Positions 6,640-13,140 of a DNA stretch of 13,140 nt are shown here, in pieces. The notes beneath the pieces were generated by a model. The model did not search any database. It saw only the letters and a list, made by a program, of their open reading frames with translations, and had not been told where the DNA came from. Both the position numbers and the translations under genes were made by a program. Source of the stretch: Treponema sp. (GTDB taxonomy: Bacteria; Spirochaetota; Spirochaetia; Treponematales; Rectinemataceae); NCBI GenBank assembly GCA_012516755.1, contig JAAYWE010000203.1, positions 1-13,140 on the forward strand. The letters are read 5' to 3'. Within the stretch, counting starts at the first letter, position 1; the number at the start of each line of letters is the position of its first letter.

Positions 6640-9225
6640 ATGTCAAAAAATCCAGACTCAATGCTCGATCAATATCGCAGAATAAAGGCAAAGCATCGCG
6701 ATGAAATACTTTTTTTTAGATTGGGCGATTTTTACGAAATGTTCAATGAAGATGCCAAAGAAGCTAGTGCCATTTTAGGTCTTACTCTCACCAAGCGGCA
6801 AGGCCTTCCTATGTGTGGAATTCCTTATCATGCCGCTAAAACCTATATCGCTCGACTACTCAAAGCCGGGAAAAAGATAGCAATTTGCGAACAGAAATCG
6901 CTTTCCAATAAGCGCGGTCTTTTGGATCGTGAAGTAGTAGAAGTTATTACGCCAGGTACTGCCTTAGAAGACGATTATTTGGAACAGGGAACAAATAATT
7001 ATCTGGCAGATATATGTATAATTGATCAGAGGCTTTGTTTTGCTTACCTAGATGTATCCACAGGTGAATTTAGAGCCTTTTCTCTGACTTCAAATAAAGA
7101 AATGATAACGGAGACTATTCGAGCAGAACTCTATCGGCTGGCACCTCGCGAGATCCTGGTTCAACAATCCATTCTTGATCAACCCAAGTTTTATCAGGTC
7201 ATCCGTGAATGCAGCGCGATCATTGAAGCCCAACCAGACTGGGTGTATGATCTTGTCCACTCGCTCGACCTGCTTAAGAAAAAATTCGGTGTTGTATCAC
7301 TGAAGGGTTTTGGCTTTGAAGATAATGCTCCTGAAATCGCGGCAGCAGGCAATTTACTTGAATATGTGCAGGAAATGATACGCCAAGATTGTCCTCATAT
7401 CCGTGCCTTGTTGCCCTATGAAGAAAGAGAATTCGTGCTCTTGGATGAGGCTACAAAGAGAAACCTGGAATTGATGAGGAATCTTAGCGATTCTAGTAAG
7501 AGAGATACTCTTATCGAAGTTATAGATAAAACGAAAACAGCGGGGGGAGCCCGTCTTCTGCGGCAATGGCTCTTTCAACCTCTCAGGATTCGCGAAAAAA
7601 TAGAGGCGCGCTTAGAGGCGATTTCCTTTTTGTATCATAATCAAATATTGCTGGCAGATATACGAAAGCTGCTTTATGGAATCCTCGATATAGAGAGATT
7701 GATATCGCGTCTTGCTGTCGATAAGGCTCATGCGAGAGATCTAAGGGCTATTCGTGATTCAATCGATTTAGGTCTGGATCTTTTTACTCTTATAGAATCT
7801 GCTAAAGCGCCTTTAGAGCTTGGTCCAAGGATGAGCATGGAGCAAATTGACGCATGCAGGCAAGTTATCGATATCATAGAAAAGACTATCTTGGATGATC
7901 CATCAATTCTGTTGACCGAAGGAAATCTCATAAGAGATGGCTATGACAAGGAGCTAGATAATCTGAGGAATCTGCATAAAAACACTCAGGGAATTCTTGA
8001 AGACTATCTTAAAGATGAGAAAAGGCAAACAGGTATTCAAAATCTACGGATAAGATATAACAAAATAATCGGCTATTACATTGAAGTGACAAAAGGAAAC
8101 ATTGCTAATGTTCCTTCTCACTTCGTTCGCAGACAATCGTTGGTTGGGGGAGAGCGATATACTACCGATCGATTAGCAGAACTTGAGAGCAAAATCAATG
8201 GGGCACAGGAGAGAATAATAGAAATTGAGAAGAATGTTTTTCTCAAAACAAGAGATAGCCTGAAGCAATTTATCCCAGCACTACTAGAATGCGCTTCAGA
8301 AATATCAAGAATAGACTGCTTGGCATCACTTGCACAGACTGCGACAGAGCAAGGCTTTACAAAACCCCTAATTACTGAAGATGAAGATATAGAGATAGTA
8401 AATGGCCGACATCCGGTAGTAGAAATATGTCTGCCTTATGGCGATTTTGTACCGAATTCAATCGCCCTTTCTCGAAAGAATAACTGGTTTGTATTAATAA
8501 CAGGTCCTAATATGGCTGGCAAATCTACCGTGCTTCGGCAAACAGCCCTCATTGTGCTTCTTGCTCACATGGGCAGTTTTGTGCCTGCTGAATCAGCAAA
8601 GATAGGGCTGGTAGATAAGATTTTTTGTCGTGTCGGAGCCCAGGACAATCTAGCCAGAGGGGAGAGCACTTTTCTGGTTGAAATGCACGAAACAGCATTT
8701 ATCCTCAATACTGCGACCGAGAAAAGCCTTGTAATCATGGATGAAGTCGGCCGAGGAACAGGGACTCTGGATGGAGTTTCGATAGCTTGGGCTGTAAGTG
8801 AGTATCTTACAAGTAGAATCAGCTGTAGAACACTCTTTGCAACGCATTATCATGAACTTACAACCATGGCGATTCCTGGTATCCGAAACATGAGAATGGT
8901 AGCAATCGAACAGGATGGTAACATATCTTTTCCAAAAAGGCTCGAGGATGGTGCTTCAAGCGGCTCTTATGGTATACATGTCGCCAAGCTTGCTGGATTG
9001 CCAAAAGAAGTTGTCATAAGAGCATCGCAGGTTGAATCACATTTTAATGCTCTAGAGCAAGGACTAAAAGAAGAAAAACCCAAAAAAGACTCTACTCCTT
9101 CTCTAGAGCTGTTTAGTAACGAGGATATTGTCATCGAGACATTGAGGAACATTGATCCAGACAATATTACTCCAATTAAGGCTCTCCAAATCCTGTCCGA
9201 ATTAGTTGAAATATTGAAGCAATAA
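6640..9225 (+). CDS. mutS: DNA mismatch repair ATPase MutS
   Basis: Binds base mismatches and small loops in newly copied DNA and starts repair with MutL. At 861 residues it is full length for the family. The mismatch-reading Phe-X-Glu is Phe31-Tyr32-Glu33 in the N-terminal domain. Connector, lever and clamp regions follow, then the ATPase with Walker A GPNMAGKS at 622-629 and Walker B MDE (Asp701-Glu702). The signature after Walker B reads GRGTGTLDG, where many MutS proteins have GRGTSTYDG. Near the C-terminus SLELF resembles a beta-clamp-binding motif, followed by a short helical tetramer-type tail. I chose ATG 6640 because MSKNPDSMLDQY aligns with where relatives begin; an in-frame GTG at 6607, with a weak AAGG before it, would add 11 residues. 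bamA ends 79 bp upstream. Confidence 0.95.
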   Translation: MSKNPDSMLDQYRRIKAKHRDEILFFRLGDFYEMFNEDAKEASAILGLTLTKRQGLPMCGIPYHAAKTYIARLLKAGKKIAICEQKSLSNKRGLLDREVVEVITPGTALEDDYLEQGTNNYLADICIIDQRLCFAYLDVSTGEFRAFSLTSNKEMITETIRAELYRLAPREILVQQSILDQPKFYQVIRECSAIIEAQPDWVYDLVHSLDLLKKKFGVVSLKGFGFEDNAPEIAAAGNLLEYVQEMIRQDCPHIRALLPYEEREFVLLDEATKRNLELMRNLSDSSKRDTLIEVIDKTKTAGGARLLRQWLFQPLRIREKIEARLEAISFLYHNQILLADIRKLLYGILDIERLISRLAVDKAHARDLRAIRDSIDLGLDLFTLIESAKAPLELGPRMSMEQIDACRQVIDIIEKTILDDPSILLTEGNLIRDGYDKELDNLRNLHKNTQGILEDYLKDEKRQTGIQNLRIRYNKIIGYYIEVTKGNIANVPSHFVRRQSLVGGERYTTDRLAELESKINGAQERIIEIEKNVFLKTRDSLKQFIPALLECASEISRIDCLASLAQTATEQGFTKPLITEDEDIEIVNGRHPVVEICLPYGDFVPNSIALSRKNNWFVLITGPNMAGKSTVLRQTALIVLLAHMGSFVPAESAKIGLVDKIFCRVGAQDNLARGESTFLVEMHETAFILNTATEKSLVIMDEVGRGTGTLDGVSIAWAVSEYLTSRISCRTLFATHYHELTTMAIPGIRNMRMVAIEQDGNISFPKRLEDGASSGSYGIHVAKLAGLPKEVVIRASQVESHFNALEQGLKEEKPKKDSTPSLELFSNEDIVIETLRNIDPDNITPIKALQILSELVEILKQ

Positions 9226-9251
9226 TATTAAAAAAGAACGAATATTTGATA

Positions 9252-9971
9252 ATGTACTCGATCTTCAGAAAGACTAATAATCGGACTCTCGATGCTATAT
9301 TTCCGCAGCATTGCGTACTATGTGGATCAATTGTTGGAGCGGTACCTTGGTTTCCTGCACCATTGTGTGCCTCTTGTGAAAGAATCCTAGAGTTTATCAG
9401 TGGTCCGCGCTGCAAGCACTGCGGAAGAGAGCTCATCAGCGAGAATGAATTCTGTATGGATTGCCGCAATGCGCAGACTTTGTTGGCTGGCATAATTCCA
9501 GTATTCAGTTTTCGTGGCAATGCAGCCAGTCTTATTCATAAGTTTAAAACAGGCCAGCGCATTTCCTTGGCTCACTATTTTGCTTATCGAATTTCGATGC
9601 TCGATGAATTGACAGCAGATGTTGCTAGTTCTACATGCCTTGTACCTGTGCCGCCAAGGCCTGAAAAGCTGAGATCTGGTCAACTTGATCAAGTAGGTGC
9701 GATTGCAGAATCACTCATAAAGTTTGGTTTTCATTATGAAAAAATGCTTTTAAGACTGCCAGGAAGCAGTCAGCAAAAAATGCTCGATCGTGCTGGCCGC
9801 CTCAAAAATGCTTCACAATCTTATGCGCTCTTATCAAACAAAAAAACCATAGCAAAGATCATTTTGCTGGATGATGTTTGCACGACAGGCGCAACTCTTG
9901 AAGCTTGTGCAAAACTATTGATGGAAAACGGAAACAAAGTTGTGAGTGCTATAGTCCTTGCTGCTGATTAG
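9252..9971 (+). CDS. comF: ComF-family phosphoribosyltransferase-like protein
   Basis: ComF/GntX-family protein, associated in some bacteria with DNA uptake and in others with no assigned task. The 239 residues begin with two four-cysteine clusters (Cys21, 24, 39, 42 and Cys54, 57, 68, 71), consistent with a double zinc ribbon. A type I phosphoribosyltransferase-like domain follows, with a conserved VPVPPRP segment, a Gln-Lys-Met-Leu-Asp-Arg-Ala-Gly-Arg-Leu-Lys-Asn segment typical of ComF, and a PRPP-loop-like DDVCTTGA at 207-214. I prefer ATG 9252; an in-frame TTG at 9246 would add two residues, and neither has a strong ribosome-binding site. The 26-bp gap after mutS suggests co-transcription. 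A role in competence is a family label, not shown here. Confidence 0.88.
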   Translation: MYSIFRKTNNRTLDAIFPQHCVLCGSIVGAVPWFPAPLCASCERILEFISGPRCKHCGRELISENEFCMDCRNAQTLLAGIIPVFSFRGNAASLIHKFKTGQRISLAHYFAYRISMLDELTADVASSTCLVPVPPRPEKLRSGQLDQVGAIAESLIKFGFHYEKMLLRLPGSSQQKMLDRAGRLKNASQSYALLSNKKTIAKIILLDDVCTTGATLEACAKLLMENGNKVVSAIVLAAD

Positions 9972-9993
9972 GCTTATCGCGCAAGAGCGAATC

Positions 9994-10022
9994 TTGACGA
10001 ATGCTAAGAGAATATTTATAAT
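9994..10022 (+). promoter_or_regulatory. Near-consensus sigma-70 promoter
   Basis: TTGACG (9994-9999, five of six matches) and a perfect TATAAT (10017-10022) are separated by exactly 17 bp. The predicted start is near 10029. It points toward rimP-nusA-infB and is the best promoter-like sequence in the window. It lies just after comF, so the second operon probably begins here. Confidence 0.75.
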
Positions 10023-10067
10023 GACACTATAAAAAAGTCTGAGAGATTCTTTTTTGCGGCATGCAGG

Positions 10068-10096
10068 AAGAGTCGTGCAAACGGCTCTTTTTTATT
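10068..10096 (+). terminator. Intrinsic terminator between promoter and rimP
   Basis: AGAGTCG (10069-10075) pairs with CGGCTCT (10082-10088), with one U-G wobble and a 6-nt loop; an extra A-T pair can form at the base. A run of six T ends at 10093. It would stop transcripts from the 10029 start after about 65 nt, or stop readthrough from comF. An A/T-rich hairpin just upstream (10031-10055), also ending in T6, is weaker. Confidence 0.75.
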
Positions 10097-10129
10097 CCCT
10101 GTATTTTGGGGGAAATAGAGCGGCTATTG

Positions 10130-10152
10130 TTGAACACTTAAAAAGTGTTTAA
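10130..10152. repeat. 10-bp inverted repeat, operator-like
   Basis: TTGAACACTT and AAGTGTTTAA flank a loop of three A, with one G-T wobble. No T-run follows, so termination is unlikely. Its position between the leader terminator and rimP would suit a protein-binding site or an mRNA hairpin. No protein can be assigned to it. Confidence 0.45.
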
Positions 10153-10346
10153 AGATTGCTGGCCTGCAAGTAGGAAATACGCCAAAAGCGGTTTCTCTCT
10201 GGATATGCGCTTCCGCTTGAGCTTAACAATCGTTGACATAGAAGCACATCGCCAAAAGAAGGCAAGATAAATAGGCCTGTCTGGCTGGAGTCTGAACGAC
10301 TATTAAGCCTAGCATTATGCGGAAGAAAAAAGGCGGATGGAAGGGG

Positions 10347-10808
10347 ATGATAGATAAGGAACTTCAAGAAGAGATCGATGCAACACTAAAAGCAGGAGGG
10401 CTCGATCTATTAGAATTCTCATTGACTCGGCAAAAGGGTGGTCTTCGTGTCAAAGCAGTGATCTATAGACCCGAAGGAACAGGCACCGATGAATGCGCCA
10501 GAGCATATCGCCTTATCCTGCCGCGTATTCAGATGGCGTTGGGAGTGCAAGATCCATATATCGAAGTCTATAGCCCGGGCATAGACAGGGTCTTTCGCAC
10601 AGAGAGGGAATGGATAGCCTTTAAGAATTGTTATATAAAATTCATGACTTCCGATAGTCACGACTGGAAGAAAGGCCGCATTCTTCATTTTGATAACGGA
10701 AAAGTTCAAATAGAAATGGACGATACAATATTGAATCTTCCTATAGCTTCGATTATAAAGGCAAAGCTTGATTCATCTCGTAAGGGAGAAAAAGTAAATG
10801 GCATCTGA
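10347..10808 (+). CDS. rimP: Ribosome maturation factor RimP
   Basis: Assists maturation of the 30S ribosomal subunit. The 153 residues fit the family: an N-terminal alpha/beta domain with an IEVYSPGID segment (Ser76 to Asp80, the family's conserved S-P-G-L/I-D) and an SH3-like C-terminal domain (~95-148). I chose ATG 10347 because purine-rich AAGGCGG (10330-10336) lies ten bases upstream and the protein then begins close to the first conserved helix. An in-frame ATG at 10317 would add ten mostly basic residues but has no ribosome-binding site. The 3' end overlaps nusA by 11 bases, the usual order rimP-nusA-infB, which points to translational coupling. Confidence 0.9.
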   Translation: MIDKELQEEIDATLKAGGLDLLEFSLTRQKGGLRVKAVIYRPEGTGTDECARAYRLILPRIQMALGVQDPYIEVYSPGIDRVFRTEREWIAFKNCYIKFMTSDSHDWKKGRILHFDNGKVQIEMDDTILNLPIASIIKAKLDSSRKGEKVNGI

Positions 10809-12234
10809 AATGGCAGAAGCAATTCATCAGTTGATCTCTGAAAAAGGAATTCCTGAGGATCTTATAGTTAAGACGCTCGAAGAGGCGATTCTTGCAGCCT
10901 ACAAGAAAAAATTCGGAACCATCGATAATGCTATAGTCCGAATGAAGGAAAATTATGAAGGGATCGAAATCTATGCAAAAAAGACTATAGTCTCGGATGA
11001 AGATTTTGAGGATGAAGTCTTGGAGATTCCTCTTGAGGAAGCCAAGAAGTTCGCAGACGAAGCCGAAATCGGAGATATTCTAGAAATCTCAATCGATCCA
11101 TCTGAGTTCGATTTTCAATCTGTTATGCTTGCAAAACAGACAGCTCGACAGAGCCTGAGGGATATTTCTCGCGACACTCTATATGCAGAGTTTAAATCGA
11201 AAGTCGGAGAAATAGTCATTGGCTATTTCCAGCGAGAGCGAAACGGGACGATATTTGTTGATTTAGGCAAGATTGAAGGTATTTTCCCGCGGAAGTACCA
11301 GTCTCCAAGAGAAACATATCATGTGGGCGATAGAATTAAAGCCTTAATTGTTGAAGTGGAAAAGACCAAGACTGGATTTCAGGTTGTCCTTTCAAGGACT
11401 CATGCAGAATTTGTACGCAAGTTGCTGGAACTGGAGATACCGGAGATCTACGACAAGACCATTGAGATATTCAAAATTGTCCGGGAGCCCGGCTATAGAA
11501 CGAAAGTAGCTGTATATGCGAAACGAAGCGATGTGGATCCGGTAGGTGCTTGTGTAGGTCCAAAGGGCATGCGGAGTCAACTGATCAGCCAAGAGCTTGA
11601 GGGTGAAAAAATCGACTTTATTCGATATGATATAAACCCAAAAGAGTTTATTAAGAATGCTCTTGCGCCCGCACAGGTAAAAGAAGTATATATACTGGAC
11701 GAAGCCAAACACATGGCGCTAGCCGTAGTCGATGAGCATGAACTTTCCATCGCTATTGGAAAGTCAGGGCAGAATGTCAAGCTAGCAAATCGGCTATGTG
11801 ACTGGAATATAGATGTCATGACAGAGGAACAGTATTTGCAGGACTCCAGAAATATCGAGTTAAAAAAGGCCGCAGACCGTCTATTTTCTGTAGAAGAGGA
11901 AGAAGGTGGAGAATTCTTAATTAGAGATTTGCCTAATCTAGAGCAAACTTGGATAGATGCTCTGGAATCAGCAGGCATTCGCTTGATAGAGCAGTTCCTG
12001 GAATTGGATGAAGAAGAGATTGCACGGAACACTGCTCTGAGCGCTACAGACATCAGCGCAATTCGTGACATAATCGAAGATAATGTGGAAATCATACAGG
12101 AAGAGGTAGAAGAAGAAGGAATCGTGTCTTATAGTTGTCCGGAATGTGGATCACCAATAACTATAGACATGGATCATTGCCCATCCTGTGGAGTAGCCCT
12201 GAGCTTTGAAGCAGAAGAAGAGCAGGATGAATAA
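10798..12234 (+). CDS. nusA: Transcription termination/antitermination factor NusA with C-terminal zinc ribbon
   Basis: Binds RNA polymerase and nascent RNA and modulates pausing, intrinsic termination and antitermination. The 478 residues show an N-terminal polymerase-binding domain (1-~130), an S1 domain (~136-200), KH1 with GPKG at 254-257, and KH2 with GKSG at 321-324. A helix-hairpin-helix-like acidic region (~378-435) follows, resembling an NusA C-terminal repeat. The end is unusual: Cys447, Cys450, Cys461 and Cys464 form CX2C-X10-CX2C, a probable zinc ribbon, before a very acidic tail. E. coli NusA has no such ribbon. AAGGGAGA at 10782-10789, eight bases before the ATG, fixes the start. 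rimP overlaps upstream and infB begins nine bases after the stop. Confidence 0.95.
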   Translation: MASEMAEAIHQLISEKGIPEDLIVKTLEEAILAAYKKKFGTIDNAIVRMKENYEGIEIYAKKTIVSDEDFEDEVLEIPLEEAKKFADEAEIGDILEISIDPSEFDFQSVMLAKQTARQSLRDISRDTLYAEFKSKVGEIVIGYFQRERNGTIFVDLGKIEGIFPRKYQSPRETYHVGDRIKALIVEVEKTKTGFQVVLSRTHAEFVRKLLELEIPEIYDKTIEIFKIVREPGYRTKVAVYAKRSDVDPVGACVGPKGMRSQLISQELEGEKIDFIRYDINPKEFIKNALAPAQVKEVYILDEAKHMALAVVDEHELSIAIGKSGQNVKLANRLCDWNIDVMTEEQYLQDSRNIELKKAADRLFSVEEEEGGEFLIRDLPNLEQTWIDALESAGIRLIEQFLELDEEEIARNTALSATDISAIRDIIEDNVEIIQEEVEEEGIVSYSCPECGSPITIDMDHCPSCGVALSFEAEEEQDE

Positions 12235-12243
12235 AGGAAGAAT

Positions 12244-13140
12244 ATGACAGAGAGCAACGATAAAGACCTTAAGAAGGTGCATTTAATCAAACAACCTAGG
12301 CAAGATAGTCCCGAGCAGCCTCAGGAAATGTCGGCTCAGAATCCTCTCGATCAGGGCGCAGAAAAAAAGAAGGTTGTTGTGGTGGTAAAGAAAAAAACAA
12401 TCACCACAAAGAAAGTTCAGGCAAAAGCAATGATCCCAGGAACTCCTAAAGATCAAAAAATCGATGAAGAACAATCCGCATTGTCAACACAGCCGCATTC
12501 CGAAGTAGGACAAAATAAAGCGCAGATAGCAAAAGAGGATCAAGTCGCATCTCCTTCTCCGATAACGCCCTCGACAACGACGCTTCCATCATCCAAATCA
12601 CCATCAAATGTTCCATCAATGAAATTGTCCGAACACAAGCAGGAAATAGGGCAAGATGAGACAATTATCAGCTCTCAGCGGCGGTACTCTTCGGATGGGC
12701 GCGCAGGAAATCTTGCTCAAGGCAGACCTAGTTCTACATTTCGGAATAGTCATGATAGAGGAAGTTCGCGTCCTGCTAACGGATCTTACCAAGGCAGAGC
12801 ATATGGTCAGCCATCTGGAAGGAGCTATCCATCATCATCCAGCCGATCCGGACAATCCGGATCTCAGCAGTTTTCTCGTGGAAATCGTCCTTCTGGTGGC
12901 TTTCAGAGTCAAGGTGGAACAGGCTCTGGTGGTAGGACAGCATATCCTTATGCAAAAACAGGTCAGCCTGGAAGCGGCCAAAGGCCGGGTGGATATATTG
13001 GAGCAAGACAGGGCCCTGCAGGCGGCAGATACGGATTACGTCAAACCCCCTCACCGGTTCCTTCCACTGGGAACGAAAGGCCCGCTTCGCGTAGAGCACC
13101 GGTCAAAAAGAAAGGAGTATTCAACAAGCGCGAGGAAGAA
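12244..13140 (+). CDS. infB: Translation initiation factor IF-2, N-terminal part (3'-partial)
   Basis: IF-2 is the GTPase that brings initiator tRNA to the 30S subunit and promotes subunit joining; the GTPase itself lies beyond the window. The 299 visible residues are all N-terminal extension, variable and disordered in this family. A Lys/Val block (about residues 41-58) resembles that of spirochaete IF-2. A Ser/Pro/Thr/Gln stretch follows, then a Gly/Arg/Gln/Ser-rich region (~160-280) rich in GR, GQ and GG pairs, and finally a basic KKKGVFNKREEE. The call rests on position after nusA and on the N-terminal character. AAAGGAAG (12233-12240) precedes the ATG at 12244. The frame is open to the last base. 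Confidence 0.9.
   Translation, partial: MTESNDKDLKKVHLIKQPRQDSPEQPQEMSAQNPLDQGAEKKKVVVVVKKKTITTKKVQAKAMIPGTPKDQKIDEEQSALSTQPHSEVGQNKAQIAKEDQVASPSPITPSTTTLPSSKSPSNVPSMKLSEHKQEIGQDETIISSQRRYSSDGRAGNLAQGRPSSTFRNSHDRGSSRPANGSYQGRAYGQPSGRSYPSSSSRSGQSGSQQFSRGNRPSGGFQSQGGTGSGGRTAYPYAKTGQPGSGQRPGGYIGARQGPAGGRYGLRQTPSPVPSTGNERPASRRAPVKKKGVFNKREEE

Larger units (their letters stand above)
9972..10346 (+). other. Intergenic leader region before rimP
   Basis: This 375-bp stretch holds no convincing protein gene. In order it contains a near-consensus promoter, an intrinsic terminator, a palindrome, and two copies of CGCCAAAAG (10180-10188 and 10250-10258, 70 bp apart). I looked for tRNA on both strands and found no acceptable cloverleaf or T-loop. 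The layout suggests a long 5' leader for the rimP-nusA-infB operon, a small separate transcript, or both. Confidence 0.6.

Noticed and set aside
9176..9692. Minus-strand open frames opposite comF (9176-9520 and 9387-9692)
   Set aside because: They lie opposite the well-supported ComF frame and resemble no known family.
10031..10055. A/T-rich hairpin with a T6 tail as a separate terminator
   Set aside because: The inner stem is only three pairs with an unpaired TT, and the outer pairs are A-T; it is much weaker than the hairpin at 10068-10089.
10233..10272. Second promoter beginning with TTGACA at 10233
   Set aside because: The -35 is perfect, but no TATAAT-like sequence lies 16-18 bp downstream; the nearest A/T-rich stretch is about 28 bp away.
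10150..10316. tRNA gene upstream of rimP, as in enterobacterial operons
   Set aside because: No acceptor stem, anticodon arm or GTTCGA-type T-loop could be assembled on either strand.

Overview
This window looks chromosomal and bacterial, from a diderm (two-membrane) organism, most likely a spirochaete of the Treponema/Spirochaeta kind. Three things point there: the order TamB-like protein, BamA, MutS (as I recall, Treponema pallidum has these genes together, with a Skp/OmpH gene between bamA and mutS); the rimP-nusA-infB operon; and an IF-2 N-terminus with a Lys/Val-rich block. This is inference from gene content and order; no search was run. All genes are on the + strand.

Layout: (1) 1-3989, a TamB-family protein, open at the 5' edge of the window. 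Its first 1723 bases are extraordinary: the coding strand is nearly free of cytosine (about 60 C by hand count, ~3.5%) and very G-rich, and this part encodes a Gly/Glu/Val-rich beta-repeat domain with no Thr and no His. A perfect 121-bp direct repeat (1-121 and 1603-1723) lies exactly 1602 bp (534 codons) apart, and its second copy ends exactly where composition returns to normal. (2) 4008-6560, bamA, 18 bp downstream and probably co-transcribed. (3) 6640-9225, mutS, preceded by an interrupted palindrome and a possible promoter. (4) 9252-9971, a ComF-type phosphoribosyltransferase with two four-cysteine clusters. (5) A 375-bp non-coding stretch with a near-consensus sigma-70 promoter, an intrinsic terminator about 40 nt after the predicted transcript start, and a palindrome. 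(6) 10347-13140, rimP, nusA and the 5' part of infB, tightly packed, with rimP and nusA overlapping.

How the parts fit: TamB-like and BamA proteins work together in outer-membrane protein insertion and envelope lipid transport. rimP-nusA-infB couples ribosome maturation, transcription elongation/termination and translation initiation, and the promoter-terminator leader upstream would suit attenuation, possibly by NusA itself. mutS and comF are housekeeping genes between the two operons.

The candidate for something undescribed is the C-depleted, repeat-bounded module of the tamB-like gene. It stays open in one frame for 555 codons although TAG, TGA and TAA are abundant out of frame, so it behaves as protein-coding sequence and not as noise. 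Its nucleotide composition, the identical in-frame repeat, a strong G-quadruplex motif and a G8 tract suggest an unstable, expandable coding cassette. An assembly collapse or expansion at the repeat must be excluded first.
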